In this document: piece after piece, positions 32,984-40,657 of the stretch
Layout: every line of letters begins with the position of its first letter
Numbering within the stretch: the first letter of the stretch is position 1
Origin: a virus
Length of the DNA stretch: 55,101 nucleotides
IMG/VR virus record: IMGVR_UViG_3300023109_000032
Coordinates: 1 to 55,101 of that record
Reading direction: 5' to 3' (one strand)
Notes under the pieces: model-generated
The model's input: only the letters and a program-made list of their open reading frames with translations
The model's database searches: none
What the model was told of the DNA's origin: nothing
Program-made: the position numbers and the translations under genes

Positions 32984-34141
32984 ATGAAAGAATTAACTAC
33001 ATTATCGCCAACTGCATTCGCCGCTAGAAAAGCCGAAGCTGTTAGGAACGAAGTAATGAGAAAAGAAATCAGTTTATCTGAGTTCAATGTAATCGACAAT
33101 ACTCATATCGAGGTTGACGGAGTAAAAATTGAGTTAACACCCTTTGCATTCAAAAGGTTATTGGGTAGGCTAAGAATTCCTACAGCATTTGCTAAAAGGT
33201 TTGAAACAGGTTTTGGATCTGATGGACTAAAGCAATTAGTTCAAATGATGAAAACTATGAAATCATCTAAGAATGATCAAACTGTAACACTGTTGGTTGA
33301 TCCAAGAGCAAAGAAAGTTACTAACATTCTACCTGCAGGATATGCAAGTATTAGTAATGAAGCATTCATTGATTTTGCTGAAGGGTATATCAATCAATAT
33401 GGATTAGAAGTAAAAGACTTCGGATCAGATCCATCAGGTGGAGCTACAATTAACTGTGTATCGCCTAACGGTGTATTCTCAGTACCAGGAATGTCAGATG
33501 AAGTATTTAATACTGGTGTAACATTCAGAAATACTCCAACTCGTGGATTAGAAGTATCACCATATCTAAACCGATTGGTTTGTTCAAATGGAATGACATC
33601 TACATCATTCTCTGAAACATACGGTTTACATGAACTAACTGATAAATCAATCAGAGAATTCAATGATCATATGATTAGCATGGCATCTACAGGATTCCAA
33701 CCTGTAGGATTAGCTGAGAAAATTAAATCTGCAAATAACACTGATGCATCAATTGCTGAAGTACAACGCGCAATGTCCGCTATGTTATCAACTGACAAGA
33801 AAATTGATTATGAATACATGCAAAGGTATTTACCAATTAACCGAGTTATGAAAGCATACTCTGATATTGGAGCTGAGCCATCTACATTTACTACAAAGCA
33901 ATTACAAAATGCTAAATCAGGTTTATCAATCTGGGAAGTAGTAAACGGTATAACAAACTTTGCATCTAATGATCAAAAGTACAATATCGACGATCATAAA
34001 ACAGGTAATCTAATGGTATCAGCAGGAAACCTTTTAATGAAAAAGAATTTTGATACTGAAGCATTAATCCAATTTGATCCATTTGCAACAACTGGGTTAC
34101 TATCGGAAAATGAATCTGCACGTTTAATGGGACAAGCATAA
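32984..34141 (+). CDS. DUF932-like phage/plasmid protein
   Basis: 385 residues. FAFKRLLGRLRIPTAFAKRF, VTLLVDPRAKKVTNIL and RLVCSNGMTSTS resemble DUF932-type proteins of phages and plasmids, whose role is unknown (possibly DNA metabolism). No catalytic motif is evident. Strong own promoter and a strong terminator after it, so it is monocistronic and probably abundant. Confidence 0.6.
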   Translation: MKELTTLSPTAFAARKAEAVRNEVMRKEISLSEFNVIDNTHIEVDGVKIELTPFAFKRLLGRLRIPTAFAKRFETGFGSDGLKQLVQMMKTMKSSKNDQTVTLLVDPRAKKVTNILPAGYASISNEAFIDFAEGYINQYGLEVKDFGSDPSGGATINCVSPNGVFSVPGMSDEVFNTGVTFRNTPTRGLEVSPYLNRLVCSNGMTSTSFSETYGLHELTDKSIREFNDHMISMASTGFQPVGLAEKIKSANNTDASIAEVQRAMSAMLSTDKKIDYEYMQRYLPINRVMKAYSDIGAEPSTFTTKQLQNAKSGLSIWEVVNGITNFASNDQKYNIDDHKTGNLMVSAGNLLMKKNFDTEALIQFDPFATTGLLSENESARLMGQA

Positions 34142-34211
34142 TAGCTAAACCCTACTAAAGGATGAGGTGGTAGTTTAGATTTCCGTTTACCTACTTCCAA
34201 CAATCCGCACA

Positions 34212-34241
34212 GGAGCTCTGTTAACTCAGGGCTCCTTTTTT
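34212..34241 (+). terminator. Rho-independent terminator
   Basis: Nine-pair stem GGAGCTCTG / CAGGGCTCC (one G-T pair), loop TTAACT, then six T. A second, weaker hairpin (CTAAAC ... GTTTAG) lies at about 34145-34176 upstream. Confidence 0.9.
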
Positions 34242-34278
34242 GCTTAACAATATATAATTAAATCAACTAAACTTTCTT

Positions 34279-35100
34279 ATGAAAAACTTACTTAAACTAA
34301 TCTGCATAGTAGTCTTATTTTTCTCAGTTAATAGCTGTGGTGTTCAATGGCAAATCAATTCATATAATCCAGACTATGTTGATGAGAATTACCAAATAGA
34401 AGAGATAAACACAGTAAGTCAATTAAGATGGAAACTTCAAACAGATTGGGTCTTTGCTGACAACTATTACAGATACTTACAAAGACAAAACTACAGCTTC
34501 TTTCATAATCAATTTTATCGCAATAGACTATATAGATATGGATGGCAAAGTCCACATAATTATTGGTTGAATTGGGAATGGAGCTACCACTTCGGTTATG
34601 GCTATAATAACATGTGGAATCAGTATCCTTATTATGGCAATTGGGGATCAAGCTATTGGTACTGGAATCAGTGGAATAACCCGTGGCAATATTCATATAC
34701 TTATGGTCCAAGAACTCAGTATTTAGGGAATGTATATGGCCGTAGATCTTCATATAGAAATCGCTCCTTTATTTCTAATTCTAATAGATCTAGATCCATC
34801 TTAGTCTCAGATGGCAGCACATCTGATAGTCGCACATATTTACCAAATACAGCGTCACCAATACAAAATCAAATTATCCGTAATAACAAACCACGTGTGC
34901 TACCAACCACAAAACCACCAGTAGTTACTAGACCGCCTGTAATAATCAACAAGCCAGTAAGGAACAATCCAATTCGTAATAACAACAGGCCAAGGATCAA
35001 TAGTTCCAGCTCTCGCCCTAATTTTAATCGACCAGTTAGTAGACCAAGCTCTCCAAAAACAACTACTAATTCATCAAGAAAAAGGAATAACCCTAGATAG
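34279..35100 (+). CDS. Lipoprotein rich in Tyr/Trp/Asn/Arg
   Basis: Lipoprotein signal: hydrophobic stretch then SVNSC with Cys20 as the lipidation site. The central region is packed with Tyr, Trp and Asn (YYGNWGSSYWYWNQWNNPW), the last third is Arg/Ser/Asn/Pro-rich and disordered. Similar low-complexity lipoproteins are frequent in Bacteroidetes genomes. Function unknown; a role at the host envelope, for example in blocking other phages, is possible. It stands alone after a terminator. Confidence 0.7.
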   Translation: MKNLLKLICIVVLFFSVNSCGVQWQINSYNPDYVDENYQIEEINTVSQLRWKLQTDWVFADNYYRYLQRQNYSFFHNQFYRNRLYRYGWQSPHNYWLNWEWSYHFGYGYNNMWNQYPYYGNWGSSYWYWNQWNNPWQYSYTYGPRTQYLGNVYGRRSSYRNRSFISNSNRSRSILVSDGSTSDSRTYLPNTASPIQNQIIRNNKPRVLPTTKPPVVTRPPVIINKPVRNNPIRNNNRPRINSSSSRPNFNRPVSRPSSPKTTTNSSRKRNNPR

Positions 35101-35518
35101 TCTGAGACAACCTTATAGTAATCGCGTATACCAGTAATACCATTATATACGCATTGTACTCATATTCCTTTCGGTCTTATCAGTTAATCCGTTCCGGTAG
35201 TCCGATATGCTGAAACTGGCTCATGACTTACGGTTCCAGACAACTATGATATATACTAGCTGAAATGTACCTTTTCTATGGTCCTGTGATTAACTAATAG
35301 TCCCTCTAAGTACTCCTCTCAACTGTAAGTACCCATAAATAGCCTTTTTAGTGGTCAATGTCTAGTAGAGAAATCCAAATCCGCGGGCACATGCTAACAC
35401 CTGACCTAGGGGTCCAGAATCCTACCGAGCTGAATCTGTACTCTGAAGAATCACCTACATGTACTCATAGCACTATAATACTGTACTCCAACAGGAATAG
35501 CCCTGGTACTGGCGAAGC
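35101..35518 (+). other. 418-bp non-coding segment of unusual composition
   Basis: No convincing ORF. Base composition is visibly more GC-rich than flanking genes, and contains many YRTA/TACC/CTAG words and several stops in all frames. An ORF at 35358-35552 exists but runs into the next promoter module and looks spurious. The segment could encode a structured RNA or be a remnant; nothing specific was recognised. Confidence 0.5.
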
Positions 35519-35597
35519 AATTGTTAATAACTTTTTGAAAATAACTGCCTAAGTATGGCCCGAGTCGCGAAAAATTGATTATATTTATATTATAATT
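35519..35597 (+). promoter_or_regulatory. Phage promoter module (full)
   Basis: AATTGTTAATAACTTTTTG, AAAATAACTGCC, GTATGGCCCGAG in the normally TATAGTTCAG position, then AAAATTGATTATATTTATAT with TATAATT. The outer blocks are intact while the middle block is GC-shifted, like the surrounding island. Confidence 0.75.
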
Positions 35598-35612
35598 AAA
35601 AAACAAACTACT

Positions 35613-35813
35613 ATGGCACAATTTAAATTAAAGCAATACATGTTTACCTTCGAAGGTGGAGGTTGGAATACCGTCTGGGCTAAAACTAAAGCCGGCGCCA
35701 TTAAGGCAGCAATGCTCGAGTACAAAGATTCGGATAGTCTGAATCCTCGAAAAGAATCGTTCCATGTAGCAACCGAGGCTGGGCTACAATCAGCAATGAG
35801 CCTCTTCTATTAA
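35613..35813 (+). CDS. Hypothetical protein, 66 aa
   Basis: Short alpha/beta protein (QYMFTFEGGGWNTVWAKTKA ... SMLFY-like end). Codons are clearly more GC-rich than elsewhere (GCC, GGC, CTC, CGA). It follows a promoter module directly. Not recognised. Confidence 0.6.
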   Translation: MAQFKLKQYMFTFEGGGWNTVWAKTKAGAIKAAMLEYKDSDSLNPRKESFHVATEAGLQSAMSLFY

Positions 35814-35836
35814 TCTAATAACTAAAAACGGAAATT

Positions 35837-36232
35837 ATGCAAAGTATTAAACAATTCAACAAGACAAAAATCATTCAACTAAGAAGTTCAATCAATGAGG
35901 CGCTAGACCAGGTAGCTAAAGAATATGGTATTACTATATCAGCTGGCAATTGCTCATTCTCAGGTAATGAGGCTAACTTCAAACTTAAGCTAAATACTAT
36001 TGGAGACAACGGTACTGTTATTACTCGCGAATCTCAGATGTGGGATCTATATAAAAGCAGAACAAACTGTGGCCACCTGAGTATTGGAGATAAGATAACA
36101 ATCCAAGGTAATACTTATACGCTAAGCGGTTACAATACCAGAGCTAGAAAGGCTCCGATTAACTTTACTGATAGTAGAGGTAATGGCTACAAATGTTCTA
36201 TCCAAATGTTGAACCAATACAACTCTAAATAA
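35837..36232 (+). CDS. Hypothetical protein, 131 aa
   Basis: N-terminal helix (IKQFNKTKIIQLRSSINEAL) then a beta-rich domain with GNCSFSGNEANFKLKL and IGDKITIQGNTYTLSGYN, suggesting a small OB- or SH3-like barrel. The leader AAAACGGAAATT precedes the ATG although no full promoter module is present, so it is probably read from the one at 35519. Confidence 0.6.
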   Translation: MQSIKQFNKTKIIQLRSSINEALDQVAKEYGITISAGNCSFSGNEANFKLKLNTIGDNGTVITRESQMWDLYKSRTNCGHLSIGDKITIQGNTYTLSGYNTRARKAPINFTDSRGNGYKCSIQMLNQYNSK

Positions 36233-36233
36233 T

Positions 36234-36485
36234 ATGGACTTACAATATATTGAAAAGGAAGCTGTGCTGGATTTTATCAATGGAATGGATGAGGTTTCGA
36301 CCGACTCCATTCTAGATGATCCAAGTATACAACAACTACTAACTGGCAGTGTACCTCAACAAATCGAAGATCAACCTAATCCTCTAGGTACTATTGAAAG
36401 CTTTCTACAACTGTTTATAGCTAGAGAAGAATATGAAATTTGTGCCGATCTACTCAAGGCCGTTCCAGAGCTAGGTAAATACTAG
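36234..36485 (+). CDS. Small acidic protein with shared C-terminal module
   Basis: 83 residues, acidic N-terminal half with two short helices, and a C-terminal module IESFLQLFIAREEYEICADL closely resembling the ends of the proteins at 28181 and 48239. Starts one base after the previous stop. Last gene before a long non-coding, CTAG-rich region. Confidence 0.55.
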   Translation: MDLQYIEKEAVLDFINGMDEVSTDSILDDPSIQQLLTGSVPQQIEDQPNPLGTIESFLQLFIAREEYEICADLLKAVPELGKY

Positions 36486-37150
36486 GCAAATTATGATGTA
36501 AAAACACTCCTTTTTTGGGTGCAAATACCAGGTCCTCTAGACAGCCGCTCTAGAAGGCCTATATTTGTGTGTATTTTAGGCTATATATGGGCTATATTGG
36601 GCCTCTAGAAGCAGCTAATATCGTCAAAGTTCGTCTAGATGCACCCTATATAGCTCCCTACAGGCCGCTAGTAGCCCTATATTGCCGCTATATTCGTCTA
36701 TAATGGGTATATATGATCATTTGCCGCAACAGTCTTAGAAGTCACGTCCTGTATAGCCGATAGCACCAACCCTTGCTAGCTCACAAATACAACTACTAAA
36801 TCATCAACAACCCTAGTACGGTCTAGACAAGCTATAGGGCCCGCTAGACTACAGTTACCAGCAATATCCATAGTATAGCAACAACACGAGCAACTAGCTA
36901 TATGGTGGTCTAGTAGTGGTGGTAGTCTTGTGGCCATGATCAACTGCGTTGTGGTGGCAAGAGACAATCAAGAGTATCTTTCTCTTAAAGTGTATTTTTC
37001 TCTTAAGCATCTAGAGGTCTACTGGGCGCATGACTTTTACCTGTACAAAAATTTCCAGTCTAGAAAAAGAGCTAGTCCAGATATGTGAACCGATTACTAT
37101 GTCTATTCGGTTCATTTCTAGTCCAGAAAAAAACTAGCCCGAAAAAAATA
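36486..37150 (+). other. CTAG-rich non-coding region
   Basis: About 665 bases without a convincing gene. It contains about sixteen CTAG tetramers, mostly as TCTAGA or GCTAG, against roughly one per several hundred bases elsewhere. Between 36560 and 36720 the words CTATAT and GCCGCT recur in both orientations. At 36978 and 37001 TTTCTCTTAA is directly repeated. Could be a replication origin, a structured RNA or a foreign insertion; none is proven. Confidence 0.55.
37072..37127 (+). repeat. Hairpin flanked by direct repeats
   Basis: Perfect 8-bp inverted repeat TGAACCGA (37086-37093) / TCGGTTCA (37107-37114) with a 13-base loop, flanked three to four bases out by identical direct repeats CTAGTCCAGA (37072-37081 and 37118-37127). 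The symmetry suggests a protein-binding or RNA element. Confidence 0.6.
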
Positions 37151-37192
37151 TGTGTAAAAAAAGTCTTATACTACTTTCAGAGTTAAGGTACA

Positions 37193-37212
37193 CTTGTTAT
37201 ATTTAAATTAAA
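37193..37212 (+). promoter_or_regulatory. Promoter core
   Basis: CTTGTTATATTTAAATTAAA, nearly identical to the core before uvsE (12736), preceded by TTTCAGAG about 20 bases upstream. It lies 22 bases before the ATG at 37235. Confidence 0.55.
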
Positions 37213-37234
37213 CAATAACAATAAAAAAGAAACT

Positions 37235-37387
37235 ATGTTAGAAGCCCTTACTCAAAACTCAACAGATGTGACATCAATCAAACTAGCCCTAGACAACATC
37301 GCGCTATCTCTGCGATTCGTTGTATACATTGGTCTGGTAGTATCCGTGTTGTACTGTGGTAATACTATTAATAACTGGAAGAAGTAA
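37235..37387 (+). CDS. Single-TM small protein, 50 aa
   Basis: MLEALTQNSTDVTSIKLALD then a membrane segment (LRFVVYIGLVVSVLYCG) and a basic end. It is the first gene after the promoter core, and the next gene starts one base after its stop. GC-rich codons as in its island. Confidence 0.55.
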   Translation: MLEALTQNSTDVTSIKLALDNIALSLRFVVYIGLVVSVLYCGNTINNWKK

Positions 37388-37388
37388 A

Positions 37389-37769
37389 ATGAAACTACTG
37401 TTCTGTAATACATGCGAGGATATCGTGAAACTAACAAAGACTACCAGTACCTGCCGTTGTGGCGCGACTGGTGGACATTATAAACAAGACGGACTTAACG
37501 CGGTCTATTACGGTCCTGCTATTCCACTCGGTTTTACTAATAGTACTTTTGTAGATGCTATTCGTAATCAACCTGAGTACGGGGATGGCTACCGTTATAC
37601 TAGTTTTGTTATTCCTAAGGTCTGTCCTACTATGGTCCATATAGATATTGATGATTATGAAGAAGTGGTTGATTACTATTGGGATGACGGGTTTGATGAT
37701 GTAATGGAAGAAGCTGAGTTACAGAAGAAACAAAAGAAATTGAAAAATGTATTTAAAGATGAGGATTAG
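37389..37769 (+). CDS. Zinc-ribbon protein with acidic C terminus, 126 aa
   Basis: Start at ATG 37389; an in-frame GTG further upstream lies inside the previous gene. N-terminal zinc ribbon CNTC (6-9) and CRCG (22-25) spaced as in rubredoxin-like knuckles, then a proline/tyrosine-rich middle and an acidic tail (DYEEVVDYYWDDGFDDVMEE). Not recognised. Overlaps the next ORF by 11 bases. Confidence 0.6.
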   Translation: MKLLFCNTCEDIVKLTKTTSTCRCGATGGHYKQDGLNAVYYGPAIPLGFTNSTFVDAIRNQPEYGDGYRYTSFVIPKVCPTMVHIDIDDYEEVVDYYWDDGFDDVMEEAELQKKQKKLKNVFKDED

Positions 37770-37902
37770 AAAAGGAGTATTAAAGTTCTGTGAGAACTGT
37801 ATTTACGGGATAGGTTGGACTTTTATGGGCGGACTCTGTTGTTTAATTATGGGGGCAATCGGATTCGCGTTCTACCAATTGTTTCTGGAGGTGTTTAGTT
37901 AA
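37759..37902 (+). CDS. Small membrane protein, 47 aa
   Basis: Basic start (MRIRKGVLKF), a CENC motif, and a hydrophobic segment (GWTFMGGLCCLIMGAIGFAFY). Starts inside the end of the zinc-ribbon gene. Unknown function. Confidence 0.5.
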   Translation: MRIRKGVLKFCENCIYGIGWTFMGGLCCLIMGAIGFAFYQLFLEVFS

Positions 37903-37982
37903 CTATGTGCTTCAGATGAAAAATGTGCGACGGATGTGCGACCGCCCTATAAAGAATGCAAGTACTAATAATAAATAAAGAA

Positions 37983-38153
37983 ATGAAAAAAATATTAAAG
38001 TTTATACAAAAAGAATTCTGGCTAACTTTTATGTTAGTCGGTGTAGGTCTATTGACTTGGGCAATAAGTCAAGGCGAAGGATTTGCAGGCCACATCCCAC
38101 TGGCTTGTTTGTTTATATTAGCAGGTGTGGGATTAGAATCAAATAAAAATTAA
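37983..38153 (+). CDS. Small membrane protein, 56 aa
   Basis: Start at MKKILKF preferred over an in-frame ATG at 37956 because AATAAAGAA directly precedes it as in many neighbours. Two hydrophobic segments (FWLTFMLVGVGLLTWAIS and PLACLFILAGVGL). Marks the return to AT-rich composition. Confidence 0.55.
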   Translation: MKKILKFIQKEFWLTFMLVGVGLLTWAISQGEGFAGHIPLACLFILAGVGLESNKN

Positions 38154-38156
38154 TGT

Positions 38157-38345
38157 ATGATCAATAGAGGAAGAGAATGGGATTGGATGGAAGAAGAAGT
38201 TCAAGTAGAGGAAATACTAACAGAAGCCAATGCATACAATCTTAAAGCTGAGGTTAATATTACTGCTATGAAATTTATGAAAGAAGATCCTGAACTTAGT
38301 AAGGTAGCCGCATATCAGATGGCTTACATTGAATGGGTAAAATAA
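38157..38345 (+). CDS. Hypothetical acidic helical protein, 62 aa
   Basis: Charged N terminus with two Trp (REWDWMEEEVQVEEILTEAN) and a helical rest. The ILTEAN segment resembles a prohead-type cleavage context but there is no family leader. Not recognised. Confidence 0.5.
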   Translation: MINRGREWDWMEEEVQVEEILTEANAYNLKAEVNITAMKFMKEDPELSKVAAYQMAYIEWVK

Positions 38346-38351
38346 CAATAT

Positions 38352-38540
38352 ATGACAACAATTAATTATATAGCAATTTATATGTTAGTAGGAATCGTGT
38401 TTTCGGCTGGGTTTGAATATTTAATGGCAAAGCTAGATTCTCCACGAAAAAATGAAACCGATAATTGGAAAAGATTAGTTTGGATTACTGCATGGCCGTA
38501 CTGTGCTCTTATGTTTTTCGTAGGTATGTTTAGAAAATAA
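38352..38540 (+). CDS. Small two-TM protein, 62 aa
   Basis: Two membrane segments (IAIYMLVGIVFSAGFEYLM and LVWITAWPYCALMFFVGMF) joined by a polar loop DSPRKNETDNWK. Unknown function. Confidence 0.55.
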   Translation: MTTINYIAIYMLVGIVFSAGFEYLMAKLDSPRKNETDNWKRLVWITAWPYCALMFFVGMFRK

Positions 38541-38545
38541 AAATT

Positions 38546-39331
38546 ATGAATACAAAACCAAAAGTGTTAAGGGTAGTTATTTCGACTAATAGGACTGAAT
38601 ATTTAAAACAAACATTTGAATCCTGTAATAAAATAGATTACACAGGTTTAGACATGTATCATTTACTAATTGATGATTGGCCTAAAGATAGAAATAATAA
38701 AGAATTTATTAAGTTTGTCATGAGTCATGGTTTTGATGAAGTAATTCTTAATAGAGAAAATAAAGGGATTGCTTGCCAATGGGACAAGATATTTGAAATA
38801 GGTAAAGATTTTGATTATGTCTTTATGCATGAAGATGATATTTTAGTTAGACATCCATTTATGCTAAATCATTTAATTATTTTATTAGAACGAGATAGTC
38901 ATTTATCTCAAGTACAATTAAAAAGAACTAAGTGGTATCATCACGAAAAGGATGTGACGAGTAAAGATGATGACTGGTCATTTGGTGATTTTAGGTATGA
39001 AAAGTTTGATGCAACTCCACATTTTTGGGGTATGATGTCAATTTGGCCTTCATCTGTTTGTAAAGAAAATATCACAGAAGAAACTGGATATAGGTTAGGT
39101 GAAAATATTATTGGATGGTATATGAAAAAAAAATATAGTAAAGAAACCGGTTTAATTAAAACGAAAAAAGGAGATGCTATGATTGAACATATTGGTGAAT
39201 ATACGCGAGGAAAAAAAATAATGCCAGGTGAACCGGGGTGGAAAGAAGAAGTTCATGGCAAGCTAGGAGATTCTGATTATTATTCTAAAGAAGTAGGAAA
39301 TATAAAATATGACAAGAAAATTTCAGAATAA
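38546..39331 (+). CDS. GT2-like glycosyltransferase
   Basis: GT-A-type sugar transferase of 261 residues: N-terminal RVVISTNRTEYLKQTFESC, ENKGIACQWDKIFE, and a metal-binding motif FMHEDDIL in place of DxD. A Trp/His-rich segment (TPHFWGMMSIWPSS) could form the acceptor site. Preceded by a small membrane protein. Likely modifies host or virion glycans. Family placement is by fold pattern, not by a close match. Confidence 0.65.
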   Translation: MNTKPKVLRVVISTNRTEYLKQTFESCNKIDYTGLDMYHLLIDDWPKDRNNKEFIKFVMSHGFDEVILNRENKGIACQWDKIFEIGKDFDYVFMHEDDILVRHPFMLNHLIILLERDSHLSQVQLKRTKWYHHEKDVTSKDDDWSFGDFRYEKFDATPHFWGMMSIWPSSVCKENITEETGYRLGENIIGWYMKKKYSKETGLIKTKKGDAMIEHIGEYTRGKKIMPGEPGWKEEVHGKLGDSDYYSKEVGNIKYDKKISE

Positions 39332-39337
39332 GTTTTT

Positions 39338-39360
39338 ATAGATTATAATTATACTGTAAC
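39338..39360 (+). promoter_or_regulatory. Promoter, variant class
   Basis: ATAGATTATAATTATACTGT plus AAC, nearly identical to 40138, each placed about 20 bases before a gene start. A compact variant of the TATAATTATACTAT core. Confidence 0.5.
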
Positions 39361-39383
39361 AAACAAATTAAAACAAATTAAAA

Positions 39384-39632
39384 ATGAGTCGTTATAATTC
39401 AAGAATGCACGGAGTAACAGAAGATAACTGTAAAGTAGATCTTAACTGGGGTTTTGATCATGTACTAGGTTATTGGTATGATATTATCGAAACACGTAAT
39501 GGTGAAGAAAATGTTATCGAGGAATGGCATTCAGGTATGGGAGGAAGCAGAGGTAAGATGCTAGATTTTTTAATAAAGTATAATTGCCCAGAAAAACATC
39601 GCAGCATGGTAGCATTAGATATGGAATTTTAA
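39384..39632 (+). CDS. Hypothetical protein, 82 aa
   Basis: Polar alpha/beta protein with several Trp/Tyr (DLNWGFDHVLGYWYDIIETR) and a GMGGSRGKM turn. Own promoter. Not recognised. Confidence 0.55.
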   Translation: MSRYNSRMHGVTEDNCKVDLNWGFDHVLGYWYDIIETRNGEENVIEEWHSGMGGSRGKMLDFLIKYNCPEKHRSMVALDMEF

Positions 39633-39643
39633 ATAAAGAAAAA

Positions 39644-39844
39644 ATGGAATTACACCAAGTACCCAACAATAGTAGAATAAAAATAGTTACCAAAGATAAG
39701 GTACCGCCCGGAGCCCCTCCTGTTGAAGAAGGAGAAGAACTTAACTTTAGATCTATAGATGGAATGTATAGTTACTGTACCAGAGACAATGGTGAAGTAG
39801 TACATTTAGTAGCATGGACCGAAGTAGATATCGTGAATGAGTAA
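39644..39844 (+). CDS. Hypothetical protein, 66 aa
   Basis: Start at ATG 39644 (MELHQVPNNSRIK); an in-frame TTG further upstream lies inside the previous gene. Proline-rich loop (KVPPGAPPVEEGEEL) and beta strands with YSYCTRDNGEVVHLVAW, resembling a small SH3-like barrel. Ends five bases before a tRNA gene. Confidence 0.55.
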   Translation: MELHQVPNNSRIKIVTKDKVPPGAPPVEEGEELNFRSIDGMYSYCTRDNGEVVHLVAWTEVDIVNE

Positions 39845-39849
39845 CAGAT

Positions 39850-39938
39850 GCCGCTGTGGTGGAATTGGTAGACACGACAGACTTAAAATCTGTTGAGCAG
39901 TAATGCTCGTGGCGGTTCGAGCCCGCCCAGCGGTACCA
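39850..39938 (+). tRNA. tRNA-Leu (anticodon UAA)
   Basis: 89 bases with long class II variable arm (GAGCA ... TGCTC). Acceptor GCCGCTG / CAGCGGT, anticodon loop CTTAAAA giving UAA, T arm GGCGG-TTCGAGC-CCGCC, and an encoded CCA end. Reads UUA, a frequent codon in this AT-rich genome. Confidence 0.95.
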
Positions 39939-39952
39939 AAAAATAAAAAGAT

Positions 39953-40132
39953 ATGAATAGTAAATTATACAGAGGAAAGGGTTATGTTGGCGGGGTATGC
40001 CAGGGGCTAGGTGAATGGTCAGGAATACCTCCAATCTTATGGAGATTAATTTTTTTGTTTACACCTATACCATCTGCTTTTCTCATGTATGTAGTCTTAT
40101 GGATATTTCTTAAAAAGGGCTTTCAGAATTAA
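39953..40132 (+). CDS. PspC-domain miniprotein, 59 aa
   Basis: KLYRGKGYVGGVCQGLGEW and SGIPPILWRLIFLF plus the hydrophobic SAFLMYVVLWIFL: the whole protein is one PspC domain (consensus xLyRs...GGVcaGLaeyfgidptlvRl...Ylllw). In cells PspC senses envelope stress and controls the phage-shock response or blocks phage-triggered damage. A stand-alone phage copy might dampen the host response. It lies 14 bases after the tRNA-Leu gene. Confidence 0.85.
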   Translation: MNSKLYRGKGYVGGVCQGLGEWSGIPPILWRLIFLFTPIPSAFLMYVVLWIFLKKGFQN

Positions 40133-40137
40133 AGCAA

Positions 40138-40160
40138 ATAGATTATAATTATACTATAAC
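40138..40160 (+). promoter_or_regulatory. Promoter, variant class
   Basis: ATAGATTATAATTATACTAT plus AAC, matching 39338 at all but one base. Followed by the ATG at 40180. Confidence 0.5.
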
Positions 40161-40179
40161 AATTAAACTATAAAATAAT

Positions 40180-40431
40180 ATGGCAGATTTACAAAAAGGA
40201 GATAAAGTAACGTGGGTAGCTGAAATGCAATGTGTACCACACCCTGAAGGAAAAACTGATAGAAAGGGCGAAGTACTTCCAGTATTTAGAGATAAAGATA
40301 TGACTGGTACTATTGTTAATTCTCATTATGACAATAAATTCACCGTAAGACCTGATGGGTATACTACACCTAGAGGAATGGATTCTTATTATGATAAAAT
40401 GGTACCGGGTAAAAAACTTTCAAAGATTTAA
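40180..40431 (+). CDS. Small SH3-like hypothetical protein, 83 aa
   Basis: LQKGDKVTWVAEMQCVP and DMTGTIVNSHYDNKFTVRPD look like the strands of a small KOW/hypervirulence-associated TUDOR-like barrel. No catalytic residues. Own promoter. Confidence 0.55.
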   Translation: MADLQKGDKVTWVAEMQCVPHPEGKTDRKGEVLPVFRDKDMTGTIVNSHYDNKFTVRPDGYTTPRGMDSYYDKMVPGKKLSKI

Positions 40432-40434
40432 TGT

Positions 40435-40656
40435 ATGAGTATTCAAATTAAAACAGAAAAGGAAGTTTGGTGGGCATCAACCAAAGAATATGATCTTGAA
40501 GTAAATGGAGAAAATGTATCAGTAAGAATTGCTGAAACTCCAAAAGAAACTGAATTCTTTGAATGGAATGAAACTACTGGATGGGAACCTGCTGATATTG
40601 ATAGCGGATTAATGAAAGAAGTATATGACGCATGGTCAAACGGAGAAATAGAATAA
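40435..40656 (+). CDS. Hypothetical protein, 73 aa
   Basis: Acidic beta-alpha protein with six Trp (EKEVWWASTKEYDLEVNG, FFEWNETTGWEPADI). Three bases after the previous stop. Not recognised. Confidence 0.55.
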   Translation: MSIQIKTEKEVWWASTKEYDLEVNGENVSVRIAETPKETEFFEWNETTGWEPADIDSGLMKEVYDAWSNGEIE

Positions 40657-40657
40657 A

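Noticed and set aside
34355-34753. 132-residue minus-strand ORF
   Set aside because: Opposite the lipoprotein gene; the low-complexity sense sequence keeps the antisense frame open.
35358-35552. 64-residue plus-strand ORF between the lipoprotein gene and the promoter module
   Set aside because: Its last 35 bases are the promoter module itself, composition is low in coding character, and the next gene has its own leader. Treated as chance.
35101-37150. Insertion sequence or integrase remnant to explain the odd composition
   Set aside because: No transposase or integrase motif, and no terminal inverted repeats or target duplications could be seen.
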